A stretch of DNA of 19,661 nucleotides from an uncultured Desulfarculaceae bacterium (GCA_937908275.1 CALERA010000077.1:1-19661); one strand, 5' to 3'. Numbered from the stretch's first letter, positions 1 to 8,714 are shown. The notes: generated by a model from the sequence alone, not told the origin. Made by a program: numbers and translations.

Positions 1-225
1 GGGCGCGCCCCCACGCCGCCCCCGCATCGCAGGCACGACGACCCGAGGCCAGAGGACAAGTCTGGGACGGCAGGGAGATTCCCTGGCCGCAGGGGCCACT
101 CGCCAGGCAGGCGCGGATGCGGACCGGGCGTGGGCGCGCGGGGGCAGGAAACAGCCCTCGCAACGCCGGTGGCTCATCTGCCCCGGTGGTTCGCGGCCAC
201 CACGGGAAGGGAGACAAAAAGATAA
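1..225. other. Non-coding left edge, no gene supported
   Basis: I see no convincing gene in this GC-rich stretch. Two plus-strand frames stay open from the window edge (frame 1 to a TAA at 223-225, frame 2 into the repeats), but their translations are Arg/Gly/Pro-rich with no recognisable motif, as expected of random GC-rich DNA. A truncated 3' end of an upstream gene cannot be fully excluded. A small hairpin (GGTGG/CCACC, 185-201) lies here. It resembles a tRNA T-arm, but its loop does not fit and there is no matching acceptor strand. Confidence 0.5.
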
Positions 226-401
226 GAGATTGCCACGTCGCCTGACGACGCCTCGCAATGACAAAGGCTCAAGAAGTCGCCACGCCACCTGACGGCGCTT
301 CGCAATGACAAAGGCTCAAGAAGTCGCCACGCCACCTGACGACGCCTTGCGTTGACAACACCCCGCCTTATTTGTCACTGCGAGCGTAGCGAAGCAATCT
401 C
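226..401. repeat. Three 47-bp-period direct repeats plus an inverted copy (REP-like)
   Basis: Three imperfect units recur at a 47-bp period. The anchor CGCAATGACAA starts at 254 and 301, with a diverged third copy (TGCGTTGACAA) near 348. Each unit contains a GTCGCCACG(C/T)C-ACCTGACG-type core and units are joined by GGCTCAAGAAG. An oppositely oriented unit follows at about 371-401 (TTTGTCACTGCGAG to GAAGCAATCTC). It is complementary to the first unit's GAGATTGC and GCAATGACAAA ends, so the cluster can form a long stem. The sequence family (GAGATTGCTTCGC...GCAATGACA) is a common dispersed short repeat in GC-rich Desulfobacterota and other genomes (general knowledge, not searched). Read on the minus strand, the stem is followed by a T-run at 216-220, so it could also end transcription from the minus-strand gene pair. 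Confidence 0.75.
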
Positions 402-458
402 CTGGTCTCATGGCTGGAAAGCATGCGACGGCTATTACCCGGATGAAGGTCTCAAATC

Positions 459-2399
459 CTAGCCGCTGATCAGGCGAGTCTGGTAGCGATGCTCCAACAG
501 GTCCTGAAGCTGATTGATCACCCCGAAGCTCTCTTTCAGCATCTTGCGTTGCAGGTTGTTCAACCCGGCCGGGTCCACGAAGTTGTCCGGGGCGTCGCCC
601 CGCGCCCGGGCCTCCAGGTGCTGGGCGATGCGCAGCAGGGTGATGAAGCCGAAGGCTTCGCGCAGGTCGGCGGCCAGGCTGGGGGAGAGGATGCCGCTTC
701 GCTCGGCGGCGGTCAGGCGGGCCAGGGTGTTGGTCTCGGTGACCCCGCGCTCCAGGGCCAGGACCCGCGCCCCGTCCACGATGGGGGTCAGCCCACTGAG
801 CTTGAGGTTGAGCTTGTTTTGGTGCTCGCCGCTCTTTTCCACCACGAACTGGCGCAGGAAACCCAGGGGCGGGCGGTTGGCCAGGGCGTTCTTGGCCAGG
901 GCGCGCAGGAACAGGCGGTTGTCCTCCAGGCCTTGATGGATGCGCTCCACCAGGGTTTCCAGATAGTCAGCCTCGGCATAGAGGGCGCGCAGGTCGAAAA
1001 AGATGCTGGCCAGGCGCAGGGTCAGGGGTTTGGGCTCGGCCAGCCAGCGGGCGAAGGTTTTTTGCCACTGGGCCTCGGTCTGGCACCAGCGGGGATTGCT
1101 GGCCATGATCTCGCCGGGACAGCGGGGGAAGCCGCAGGCCTCCAGGCCGGCCACCACCTTCTCCGCGAAGCCCAGGAACCAGGCCTTGATCTCCGCCTCG
1201 CGCTCCGGGGGCACGTTGGCCAGGATCAGGGCGTTGTCCTGGTCGGTGCGCAGGGTCTGCTCGCGGCGGCCCTCGCTGCCCAGGGCCATCCAGACGTATG
1301 GCACCGGCGGCCGGCCCCCGCCCTGGTGCTCGATCTCCTCGCTGATCAGCTCCAGGAGCTTCAGGGTCAGGCGGTCGTTGAACTCGCTGACCAGGGCCAG
1401 CATGGTGGCGGCCGAGCCCCCCAGGCGCAGGAGCAACTCCAGCACCCGGTCGATCTTGCGGTGGACCGCCACCAGCTCCGCCACCGAGGCCACCTTGTCG
1501 ATGTCGCGCACCACCCCCACCGGCGAGGAGCCGGTGAGGCCCTGGAGATCGTGGTCGCTGATCACCCCCACCACCCGCTCCTGCTCGCTGACCACCAGGT
1601 GATGGATGCCATGGCGGCTCATGGCCAGCAGGGCCTCGAAGGCATAGGCCTCGGGGTTGATCTCGTGCACCGGGGCGCTCATGAACTCGGCCACCGGACG
1701 GTCGGCGGAGCGGCCCAGGGCCAGGACCCGGCCGCGCAGGTCCTGGTCGGTGAGCATCCCGATGGCGTGGCCGCTCTCCTCGGTGACCACGATGGAGCTG
1801 ACCTGGCGGAGGCTCATGCGGTGGGCGGCGGCCCGCACCGTGGTGGCCGGCAGGCAGGTCAGGGGATCGCCGGTCATGACCTCGGCCACCCGGCTGCGCA
1901 CCAGGGCCGCGTCCAGGGTCAGGCCGTCCAGGACGGTCAGGCGCGGGGCCTGGTGGTCGGCGCTGCGCCGGGCGGCCTCCAGGTTGCGGGCCAGGCCCTG
2001 GCTGAAGTGGCGGGCAAAGGCCGGATGGCGGGCCACCAGGGCCTTGAGCTCCTCTGCCGGCAGCAGGTAGCAGATCAGGTCCTCGCGGGCGGTGACCGTG
2101 AACAGGGCTTCTTTCCCCTGCAGCAGGCTCACTGCGCCGAAAGTCTCGCCCTCGCCCCGGATGTCCACCAGCAGGTCCTCGCCCTCGGGCTGGGGCAGGC
2201 TGACCTTGGCGCTGCCGGCCTGGATGAGGTGGAGGTGGCTGGCCGGCGGGCCGCCCCGGGCGATGATGACCTGGCCCCGGGGGTAATAACCGATTTCCAT
2301 CCGCTCCACCACCGCCCGCAGCTCGTCCTCGCCCAGGCGGTCGAAGGGCGGCGCCGAGCGCACGAACTCCTGCACCCGGGGATAGGGGGGTTGGCTCAT
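459..2399 (-). CDS. cNMP-binding / CBS-pair / DUF294 nucleotidyltransferase-like regulator
   Basis: A 646-residue soluble protein of a recognisable multidomain family. Residues about 10-140 form a Crp-like cyclic-nucleotide-binding barrel. Two CBS domains at about 170-225 and 235-290 would bind adenosine-type ligands. A DUF294 nucleotidyltransferase fold follows, with motif GSEGRREQTLRTDQDNA at 374-390 that resembles the GlnD active site (G-S, then paired Asp). An alpha-helical DUF294 C-terminal domain completes it at about 490-640. All domains are present and the length is typical. The family is thought to be regulatory, possibly modifying a partner in response to nucleotide levels; the target is unknown. 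The start ATG at 2399 has GAGG about 9 nt upstream. The gene lies 63 nt downstream of the nitroreductase on the same strand and is probably co-transcribed with it. The family assignment is firm; the biochemical role is inference. Confidence 0.9.
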   Translation of the reverse strand: MSQPPYPRVQEFVRSAPPFDRLGEDELRAVVERMEIGYYPRGQVIIARGGPPASHLHLIQAGSAKVSLPQPEGEDLLVDIRGEGETFGAVSLLQGKEALFTVTAREDLICYLLPAEELKALVARHPAFARHFSQGLARNLEAARRSADHQAPRLTVLDGLTLDAALVRSRVAEVMTGDPLTCLPATTVRAAAHRMSLRQVSSIVVTEESGHAIGMLTDQDLRGRVLALGRSADRPVAEFMSAPVHEINPEAYAFEALLAMSRHGIHHLVVSEQERVVGVISDHDLQGLTGSSPVGVVRDIDKVASVAELVAVHRKIDRVLELLLRLGGSAATMLALVSEFNDRLTLKLLELISEEIEHQGGGRPPVPYVWMALGSEGRREQTLRTDQDNALILANVPPEREAEIKAWFLGFAEKVVAGLEACGFPRCPGEIMASNPRWCQTEAQWQKTFARWLAEPKPLTLRLASIFFDLRALYAEADYLETLVERIHQGLEDNRLFLRALAKNALANRPPLGFLRQFVVEKSGEHQNKLNLKLSGLTPIVDGARVLALERGVTETNTLARLTAAERSGILSPSLAADLREAFGFITLLRIAQHLEARARGDAPDNFVDPAGLNNLQRKMLKESFGVINQLQDLLEHRYQTRLISG

Positions 2400-2431
2400 G
2401 GCGTTGCCTCGGGTCGCGGGTGGGGATGGTT

Positions 2432-2458
2432 CCGCCGCCGGCGCGGGGCCGGCGGCGG
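2432..2458 (-). other. Intercistronic perfect 10-bp hairpin
   Basis: Arms CCGCCGCCGG (2432-2441) and CCGGCGGCGG (2449-2458) are exact complements around a 7-nt loop, between the nitroreductase stop and the DUF294 gene start. No T-run follows on the minus strand, so it is not a standard terminator. It could stabilise the upstream message or lower downstream expression (inference). Confidence 0.55.
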
Positions 2459-2462
2459 TGGG

Positions 2463-3032
2463 TTAGGCCATGCGCTGGCGGTGGACGGTCACCGGCTTGC
2501 GCGGCAGGGCCGGGCTGGGCTTGGCCGGCCGGCCCAGGGCAATGATGCCGACCAGATCCAGCCACTCCGGCACCCCCAACACCGGGCGCATGCGGGACGG
2601 ATCGAAGAAGGTGAACCAGACCCCGCCCAGGCCCAGGGAATGGGCCGCCAACAGCAGGTTCTGCACCCCGGCCGCGGTGGCGGCCAGGGCCCCGTGGGGC
2701 TGGCTGAAGTTGATGCCCAGGCCGCCCTTGGCCGGGTCATAGATCACCGCCAGGAGCAGGGGGGCTTTCTCCAGGAAGGCGGGCGAGTATTTGCCCACCC
2801 AGCTCGGTCCGCCCAGGGAGAGCACCAGGGCCCGGGCCTCCTCGGCCACCTGGCGGACGGCCGCCTTCTGGGCGGGCTCGGTCACCACCACCACCGACCA
2901 GGGCTGTTGGTTGAGGGGGCTGGGGGCCCAGGCCAGGGCCTCCAGCAGGCGCTTGAGTTCATCCTCGCTGACGGGATCGGGCAAAAAGTCGCGCACGCTT
3001 CGCCGGCCGCTGATGGCCTCCCAGAGCTCCAT
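2463..3032 (-). CDS. Nitroreductase family protein (FMN-dependent)
   Basis: A 189-residue flavin oxidoreductase of the nitroreductase superfamily. The N-terminal SGRRSVRDF is the family's FMN-phosphate-binding signature. SPLNQQPW at about residues 37-44 is the conserved S-x-x-N-x-Q-P-W strand that contacts FMN. GLGGVWFTFF near residue 140 matches the C-terminal flavin-proximal segment. The length is typical of the short, often dimeric, NAD(P)H-using members; the substrate cannot be told from sequence. I place the start at ATG 3032, with GGGAGGG as Shine-Dalgarno about 7 nt upstream, because the first recognisable residues (MELWEAISGRRS) begin there. An in-frame 63-codon extension to 3221 has no family similarity and is rejected. 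It is first in a two-gene minus-strand unit with the cNMP/CBS/DUF294 gene. Confidence 0.9.
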   Translation of the reverse strand: MELWEAISGRRSVRDFLPDPVSEDELKRLLEALAWAPSPLNQQPWSVVVVTEPAQKAAVRQVAEEARALVLSLGGPSWVGKYSPAFLEKAPLLLAVIYDPAKGGLGINFSQPHGALAATAAGVQNLLLAAHSLGLGGVWFTFFDPSRMRPVLGVPEWLDLVGIIALGRPAKPSPALPRKPVTVHRQRMA

Positions 3033-3219
3033 GCCAAACCCTCCCCGGGAAACGGCCACCCCTTGCGGGGCTGACGCCATCTCCCCTTGCTCCGTTGCCA
3101 GCCTCCTCGCCCCGCCTCGCGGCGGGAGAACGTCACTCTTCGCGGGTTGGGGGACCTTGCCGACCCGGACCCGGCCGACGGCCTGGCCCCGGCCGGGGTT
3201 AGAGATGATATTTACAGTC

Positions 3220-3248
3220 ATTATATGCTAACCGAGCGAGGGGGGGAA
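3220..3248 (-). promoter_or_regulatory. Candidate sigma70 promoter for the nitroreductase unit
   Basis: On the minus strand a perfect -10 hexamer TATAAT (3225 down to 3220) sits in an AT-rich island. The hexamer 17 nt upstream, TTCCCC (3248-3243), is a poor -35. Transcription would begin near 3213, leaving a leader of about 180 nt before the nitroreductase ATG. The -10 is seen directly; promoter function is inference. Confidence 0.45.
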
Positions 3249-3301
3249 CCCCGCCTGGCCCTCTCCGGCGGGGCATCGCCGCTGTTGCGGGTGGCTGGGT
3301 T

Positions 3302-3334
3302 ATGTTACAGTATTATTAATTAAGAATATAACAT
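3302..3334 (+). promoter_or_regulatory. Candidate promoter for the kinase operon, with flanking inverted repeat
   Basis: An AT-rich island in GC-rich DNA contains TTACAG (3305-3310), a 16-nt spacer and TATAAC (3327-3332), a plausible sigma70-type pair. The same element is bounded by ATGTTA (3302-3307) and its complement TAACAT (3329-3334), so a dimeric regulator could bind over both hexamers. A start near 3339 gives a leader of about 140 nt. Confidence 0.4.
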
Positions 3335-3481
3335 CATGGCTTCCCCGGCCTGCCGATCATCCGGGTTTCCACCCCCCTGGGGAGCCGGCGTCCATCATTC
3401 GCACGATTCGCGGCTCACCGCGCCGCGAAATGGCCACATCGCGCCCGCCCGCTGCTTCGCTCATTCGGGGAGTCTCCTTTG

Positions 3482-6400
3482 ATGGCCAAACATCCCTGGG
3501 CGGTCCCCCGCCGACGCCGCTGGAAAGCCATCCATGGATCGACCCAGGACTCCTCGCGCCCGCAAAAAGCGCCAGGCCCCGCCCCGGGACATGATTACCG
3601 CCTCCTGTTCGACGCCTTGTTCCAAAGCAGCCTGATCGGGGTGGCCGTGGCCGACCCGGACAGCCAACGCTGGTTGCTGGTCAATGACCGCCTTTGCCAG
3701 ATGCTGGGCTTCTCCCGGGCCGAACTGGTGTCCCTGACCTGGGTCGACCTGACCCACCCCGCCGACCGCACCCAGAACCTGGCCAGCTTCGACGCCCTGC
3801 TGACCGGGAGCAACGAAGGCTACCTGGTGGAGAAGCGTTTCCTGCGTCGGGACGGCGAGGTGCTCTGGGCCACGGTCACGGTCCATTGCCTGCGCGACCC
3901 CGCGGGCCGGCCGACCCAGGCCGTGGTGCTGATCAGCGACATCAGCGCCCGGAAACAGGCCGAGGCCGCCCTGGAGCAGAGCCGCGAGCGCTCCCGTGCG
4001 GTGCTGGAGACCAACCCCGATCCCATGGTGGTCTATGACAACCAGGGTCGGGTGCTCTACTTCAACCCCGCCTTCACCCGCGTTTTCGGTTGGGAATTTG
4101 GAGAGTTGCGCGGCCAGCGGGTCCCCTTTGTCCCGCCCGAGGAAATGGAAGCCTCCATGGCGGCCATCAAGCGGCTCTACGCCACCGGCAGTCCCGGCGC
4201 CTTCGAGACCCGCCGCTTGACCAAGGACGGCCGCCTGCTGGCGGTGCGGGTCCATGCCGCCAGCGTACACGACGCCGAGGGCGGGGTGGCGGGCATGGTG
4301 GTCAACCTCACCGACCTCAGCGCCGCCAAGCAGGCCGAGCAGGAGCTGCGCCGGCAGAGCGCCTTTTTCGAGCAGCTCTTCCAGTCCTCGCCGGACGCCG
4401 TGGCGGTGGTGGACCATAACGCGGACATCCAGCGGGTGAACCGGGCCTTCACCCGGCTTTTCGGCTACGAGAACCAAGAGGCGGCCGGGCGCAACATCAC
4501 CGATCTCCTGGCCCCGGCCGATATCCGCCAGGAGGCGGAGGCCCTGCGCCAGGCCGTGCGCGCCGGCCAGACCATCCAGGTGGAAACCCGGCGGCGGACC
4601 AAGGACGGACGCCTGGTGGAGGTCGCCCTGTCCGGCAGCCCCATTGTTTTGGACGACCTGCGCTTGGGCGACCTGGCGGTGTATCACGACATCAGCGCCC
4701 GCAAGGCCGCCGAGGCGGCCCTGGCCCAGAGCGAGGAGCTGTACCGCAACCTGTTCGAGTCGGCCGGGGACGCCATCTTCCTCATCGAGGACAATATGTT
4801 CGTGGCCTGCAACAGCCAGGCCTCCGCCATGTTGGGCGCTCCCCGGGAGCGGATCGTCGGGGCCCATCCCTGGGAATTCTCCCCCCCGGAGCAGGCGCCG
4901 GGCCTGAGCTCCCGGGAGTTCGGCCACCGCTTCATGCTGGCCGCCATGGCGGGCGAGCCCCAGTTGTTCGAGTGGAAGCATCGTCGGCCGGATGGCAGCG
5001 AGTTCGACGCCGAGGTGCGCATGAGCCGGACCGCGGTGGCGGGCAAGCCGCTGTTGATGGCCCTGGTGCGCGACGTGACCGAACGCCGGCGGGCCGAGGC
5101 CGCCCTGAAGCAGAGCGAGGACAAGTTCGCCAAGGCCTTCATGGCCTCTCCGGCCTGGATCACCATCTCCACCATGCACGAGGCCATTTTCCTGGACGCC
5201 AACCAGGCCTTCCTGGCCGGCTCCGGTTTCACCCGCCAGGAGATCATTGGCCGCTCGGCCCTGGCCATCAACCTCTGGGTGCATCCCGGACAACGCCAAA
5301 AGATCGCCGACGCCCTGGACAGAGTCGGCCGGGTGCGCCGGTTCCAGGTCGAGTTCCGCCGCAAGGACGGCCGACATATTTATTGCGAGGTCTCGGCCGA
5401 GCTGATCGTGGTGGAGGGCCAGGCCTGCGTGCTGGCGGTGATGATGGACGTCACCGAGCGCAAGCGGGCCGAGGCCGAGTTGAAACTCATCCATTTCACC
5501 CTGAACCACGCCCCGGCGGCGGCCTTCCTGGTGCGCCGGGACGGCTCCTTCGCCTATGTCAACCAGAGCGCCTGTGACCGCCTGGGCTACACCCGCGCGG
5601 CGTTGCTGGGCCTGAAGGTCATGGACCTGGACCCGTCCCACGATGCCGCGCGTCACCTGGAGCTCTGGGAAGAGTTGCGCCGCAAGCGCCAGGTGCGCAT
5701 CGAATCGCGGCATCGCACCAAGCGCGGGGAGGTCTTCCCGGTGGAGGTGCGGATCAACCACCTGGAATGGGGCGGGGAAGAGTATCACTGCGTCTTCGCC
5801 AGCGACATCAGCGAGAGCCGGCAGGCCCAGGAGGCTCTGCGCGAATCCGAGGAGCGCTTCCGGGTCCTGAGCGAGGAGTCGCCCCTGGGCATCAGCCTGA
5901 TCTCCCGGGACGGCAAGTCCCACGAATACGTCAACCCGGCCTTCACCAAGATGTTTGGTTACCGCCTGGAGGAAGTCCGCGCCAACGACCGCTGGGTGGA
6001 GTTGGCCTTTCCCGACCCCGCCTTGCGCCGCCAGGCCCTGGCGGACCGGGAGCGGGACAACGCCGCCATTCGGGACGGGCAGTCCCGGGTGCGCAGCTAC
6101 CAGGTGGCCTGCAAGGACGGCTCGCGCAAGAACATCCTCTTCCGCCCGGTGCTCACCAGCAGCGGTCGTAATTTCGTGCTCTACGAGGACATCACCCAGC
6201 AGGTCAGCTACGAAAAGGCCCTGCGTGAATCAGAGCGGCGCTATCGCCACCTGGTGGACAACATCAGCGACTTCATCTACACCCACGACCTGGACGGGCG
6301 TTTCCTGTCCGTCAACCGCATGGCCGCCGCCTCCCTGGGCTACCTGCCCAGCGACCTGGTGGGGCGCAGGATCTCGGAACTGATGCTGCCCGAGCACCGC

Positions 6401-7816
6401 GAGGCTTTCGAGCAAAAATACCTGGCCACCCTGCGCGCCCAGGGCGAGGATCGCGGCATGTCCATCTATGCCGGCCGCGACGGCAGCCGGCACTATCTGG
6501 AATACAAGAGCGCGCTGGTCCACGAGCCGGGAGAGGAGCCCTACGTGCGGGGCTCGGCCCGCGAAGTCACCGAGCGGGTGCTGGCCGACCGGGAGCGCAA
6601 GCGCCTGGAGGAGCAACTGGTCCAGTCGCAGAAGCTGGAGGCCCTGGGCACCCTGACCGGCGGGGTGGCCCACGACTTCAACAACCTGCTGACCGGCATC
6701 CAGGGCAACCTCAACCTGGCCCTCAACGCCCTGGGACCCCGGCACGCGGTGAGCCGGTTCCTGGCCAACGCCAGCCTGGCCGCCGAGCGCGCCGCCAAGG
6801 TGACCCAGCAGCTCCTGACCCTGGGCCGCCGGGCCGAGCGCCACATCGTGCCCCTGAGCCTGGCCGAGCCGGTGCAGGACACCCTGCGGCTGTTGGGCGA
6901 GACCATCGACCGGCGCATCGAGATCAGCACCGACATCGCCTCCGATCTCTGGCTGGTGGAGGCCGACGAGGCCCAGATGGGCCAGGTGGTGATGAACCTA
7001 TGCGTCAACGCCCGCGACGCCATCCTGCACGCCATCGCCACCGCCCGGTCCTCGACCGCCGAACAGTCCGTCTGGCGCATTCAGATCAAACTGCGCAATC
7101 TGGAGCTGGGGGCGGAGCAAGTCAAGGGCAACGCCCTGGCCTATCCCGGGCGCTTCGTGCTCTTGAGCGTCAGCGACAACGGCTGTGGCATCGACGGCGA
7201 CACCTTCGAGCGCATCTTCGAGCCGTTCTTCACCACCAAGCCCCTGGGCGAGGGCACCGGCCTGGGCCTGGCCACGGTCTACGCCATCGTCAAGCAGCAC
7301 CGGGGCTGGATCGAGGTGGCCAGCCAGACCGGCTTCGGAGCCAGCTTCTCCATCTACCTGCCCGCCAAGACCGGTCCGGCGGCGGCCCAGGACCAGACCC
7401 CGGCCCGGCCGGCCCTGCGTGGAGGGCGGGAAACCATCCTGGTGGTGGATGACGAGTTCATGATCCTGGACCTGGCCTCCGAGGCCCTGACCGGCCTGGG
7501 TTATCGGGTGCTCACCGCCAGCAACGGCCAAATGGCCCTGGAAACCTTCGAACGCCTGGGTCCGGAGCTGGACCTGGTGATCCTGGACCTGACCATGCCC
7601 GGCCTTTCCGGCCAAGAGGTGATGGAATCCATGCTGCGCCTGCGCCCAGGGGCCCGGATCATCATCTCCAGCGGACACGCCGCCAGCGGACCACCGGCGC
7701 AACCCGCGGCGGCCTACCTGGACAAGCCATACCGGATCGAGCAATTGGCCGCCGTGGTGCGTGGGGTGCTGGACGCGGCCCAGGAATTTCCCGGGCAACC
7801 TGTTGTGTTAGAATGA
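3482..7816 (+). CDS. Cytosolic hybrid histidine kinase with eight tandem PAS domains
   Basis: A 1444-residue sensor kinase with no membrane segment or signal peptide. Eight PAS repeats run in series, at about residues 37-166, 167-292, 293-417, 418-545, 546-668, 670-788, 789-917 and 918-1040. Most end in a conserved linker of the form DITERK-AEAAL. The HisKA H-box GGVAHDFNNLL places the phospho-accepting His at 1064. The HATPase has an intact N-box, G1 (VSDNGCGID, Asp1232), F-box FEPFFTTK and G2 GTGLGL. A receiver domain occupies about 1318-1440, with acidic pair Asp1323-Asp1324, phosphoacceptor Asp1369 and Lys1415. I choose ATG 3482 over the in-frame TTG at 3479 because GGGGAG (3467-3472) is 9 nt upstream of it. 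It is first in an operon with a solute-binding protein and a second hybrid kinase. There is no output domain, so phosphotransfer to a partner encoded elsewhere is likely (inference). Confidence 0.93.
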   Translation: MAKHPWAVPRRRRWKAIHGSTQDSSRPQKAPGPAPGHDYRLLFDALFQSSLIGVAVADPDSQRWLLVNDRLCQMLGFSRAELVSLTWVDLTHPADRTQNLASFDALLTGSNEGYLVEKRFLRRDGEVLWATVTVHCLRDPAGRPTQAVVLISDISARKQAEAALEQSRERSRAVLETNPDPMVVYDNQGRVLYFNPAFTRVFGWEFGELRGQRVPFVPPEEMEASMAAIKRLYATGSPGAFETRRLTKDGRLLAVRVHAASVHDAEGGVAGMVVNLTDLSAAKQAEQELRRQSAFFEQLFQSSPDAVAVVDHNADIQRVNRAFTRLFGYENQEAAGRNITDLLAPADIRQEAEALRQAVRAGQTIQVETRRRTKDGRLVEVALSGSPIVLDDLRLGDLAVYHDISARKAAEAALAQSEELYRNLFESAGDAIFLIEDNMFVACNSQASAMLGAPRERIVGAHPWEFSPPEQAPGLSSREFGHRFMLAAMAGEPQLFEWKHRRPDGSEFDAEVRMSRTAVAGKPLLMALVRDVTERRRAEAALKQSEDKFAKAFMASPAWITISTMHEAIFLDANQAFLAGSGFTRQEIIGRSALAINLWVHPGQRQKIADALDRVGRVRRFQVEFRRKDGRHIYCEVSAELIVVEGQACVLAVMMDVTERKRAEAELKLIHFTLNHAPAAAFLVRRDGSFAYVNQSACDRLGYTRAALLGLKVMDLDPSHDAARHLELWEELRRKRQVRIESRHRTKRGEVFPVEVRINHLEWGGEEYHCVFASDISESRQAQEALRESEERFRVLSEESPLGISLISRDGKSHEYVNPAFTKMFGYRLEEVRANDRWVELAFPDPALRRQALADRERDNAAIRDGQSRVRSYQVACKDGSRKNILFRPVLTSSGRNFVLYEDITQQVSYEKALRESERRYRHLVDNISDFIYTHDLDGRFLSVNRMAAASLGYLPSDLVGRRISELMLPEHREAFEQKYLATLRAQGEDRGMSIYAGRDGSRHYLEYKSALVHEPGEEPYVRGSAREVTERVLADRERKRLEEQLVQSQKLEALGTLTGGVAHDFNNLLTGIQGNLNLALNALGPRHAVSRFLANASLAAERAAKVTQQLLTLGRRAERHIVPLSLAEPVQDTLRLLGETIDRRIEISTDIASDLWLVEADEAQMGQVVMNLCVNARDAILHAIATARSSTAEQSVWRIQIKLRNLELGAEQVKGNALAYPGRFVLLSVSDNGCGIDGDTFERIFEPFFTTKPLGEGTGLGLATVYAIVKQHRGWIEVASQTGFGASFSIYLPAKTGPAAAQDQTPARPALRGGRETILVVDDEFMILDLASEALTGLGYRVLTASNGQMALETFERLGPELDLVILDLTMPGLSGQEVMESMLRLRPGARIIISSGHAASGPPAQPAAAYLDKPYRIEQLAAVVRGVLDAAQEFPGQPVVLE

Positions 7817-7868
7817 GTCCATCCCTGCCCCGGGGTGGATGCCAGTGCAGGAGCGAGGCGGGTCATTG

Positions 7869-8714
7869 ATGCGACGCTTGAGCGGCTTCCGCCCCCGCCG
7901 TGGGCGCGGGTTGGCCGGGGTGGCGGTGTGCGCCGCCTGCCTGGTCCTGATGGCGGCGGCCTGGCGACCGACGCCGGCCCGGGCCGAGGAGCCATTGGCG
8001 ATCTACTATTTCCCGCGTCCCCCCTTCTATGTCACCGACGATGACGGCCACGCCACCGGCCTGCTGGTGGAGTTGACCCGCACCATCCTGGCCCGGGCCG
8101 GAATCAGTTGCCGTTTCATCGCCATGCCCAGCAAACGGGTGCTGATGATGCTGCGCCAGGGCGCCACCGGCTGCGGGGTGGGCTGGCTGCGCACTCCGGC
8201 CAGGGACGCCTACGCCATCTTCAGTCGTCCCATCCACCGCGACGCCCCCCTGGTGGCCCTGATGCGGCCGGAGAAGGCCGCTCAACTGCCACCCCAGCCC
8301 AGTCTGGCCGGCTTGCTCTCCTCCGGTCTGGTGTTGGGGATGATCGACGGCTTTTCCTATGGCGAACAGATGGACCGCATGATCGCGCGGGCCAACCCCA
8401 CCCGTCAATTGGTGACCGGCGAGGTTTCCCGCCTGATGCGGATGACCATCGCCGACCGCTGCGACTGGATGCTGGTCAACCGCCTGGAGGCCCGGTGGCA
8501 GATGGAACATGACCCGTCCCTTAACCGGGGATTGCGGATGGTGGACCTGCCCGACGCCCCGCCCGGCAACCTGCGCTATCTGATGTGCAGCCCCAACCTG
8601 ACCGGGAAGGTCATGGAGAGCATCGACCGGGCCATCGCCCAGATCATGAGCGAATCCGCGGCCGCCGATCCGGAGCCGGAAATATTCGCCCCCGCCAGAC
8701 GGGACGCCCCGTGA
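7869..8714 (+). CDS. Periplasmic family-3 solute-binding protein, orphan
   Basis: A 281-residue exported protein. Arg-rich residues 1-14, a hydrophobic core at 15-31 and the PARA/EE junction (cleavage after about residue 39) form a signal peptide. The mature part opens with a YYFPRPPFYV strand and continues with DDGHATGLLVELTRTILARAG, the usual start of SBP_bac_3 domains that bind amino acids or related small polar ligands. The ligand is not predictable. ATG 7869 is preferred over an in-frame ATG at 7839 because it has GGAG/GAGG upstream (7850-7858) and starts directly at the signal peptide; the earlier ATG lacks a ribosome site. It lies 52 nt after one hybrid kinase and overlaps the next by 4 nt. 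No permease or ATPase gene accompanies it, so a role as ligand-sensing partner of the downstream membrane kinase is more likely than transport (inference). Confidence 0.82.
   Translation: MRRLSGFRPRRGRGLAGVAVCAACLVLMAAAWRPTPARAEEPLAIYYFPRPPFYVTDDDGHATGLLVELTRTILARAGISCRFIAMPSKRVLMMLRQGATGCGVGWLRTPARDAYAIFSRPIHRDAPLVALMRPEKAAQLPPQPSLAGLLSSGLVLGMIDGFSYGEQMDRMIARANPTRQLVTGEVSRLMRMTIADRCDWMLVNRLEARWQMEHDPSLNRGLRMVDLPDAPPGNLRYLMCSPNLTGKVMESIDRAIAQIMSESAAADPEPEIFAPARRDAP

Larger units (their letters stand above)
3033..3481. other. Divergent intergenic region (449 bp)
   Basis: This region separates the minus-strand nitroreductase unit from the plus-strand kinase operon and holds no gene I can support. 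It is GC-rich apart from two AT-rich islands (about 3203-3230 and 3300-3335), which look like the divergent promoters. Other structure: a CCCC-TTGC-GGGG hairpin near 3060-3071 (a GCAA tetraloop on the minus strand), the palindrome CCCCGGCCGGGG at about 3187-3198, and a 7-bp hairpin CCCCGCC (3249-3255)/GGCGGGG (3267-3273). I recognise no riboswitch consensus. Confidence 0.6.

Noticed and set aside
185..201. tRNA-like T-arm GGTGG-TTCGCGG-CCACC
   Set aside because: The loop does not fit TTCRANY, and no acceptor, D or anticodon arms are found at tRNA spacing.
226..401. CRISPR array
   Set aside because: The units are imperfect, the linkers are near-identical rather than unique spacers, one copy is inverted, and there are no cas genes.
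489..3074. 861-codon plus-strand open frame opposite the DUF294 and nitroreductase genes
   Set aside because: Gln/Gly/Ala/His-rich translation without domains; an antisense shadow of high-GC codon use.
3033..3221. 63-residue N-terminal extension of the nitroreductase
   Set aside because: No family similarity, and a good ribosome site sits before ATG 3032; it would also begin beyond the inferred transcription start near 3213.
3461..5923. 820-codon minus-strand open frame opposite the eight-PAS kinase
   Set aside because: Low-complexity composition and no motif; the plus-strand kinase is unambiguous.
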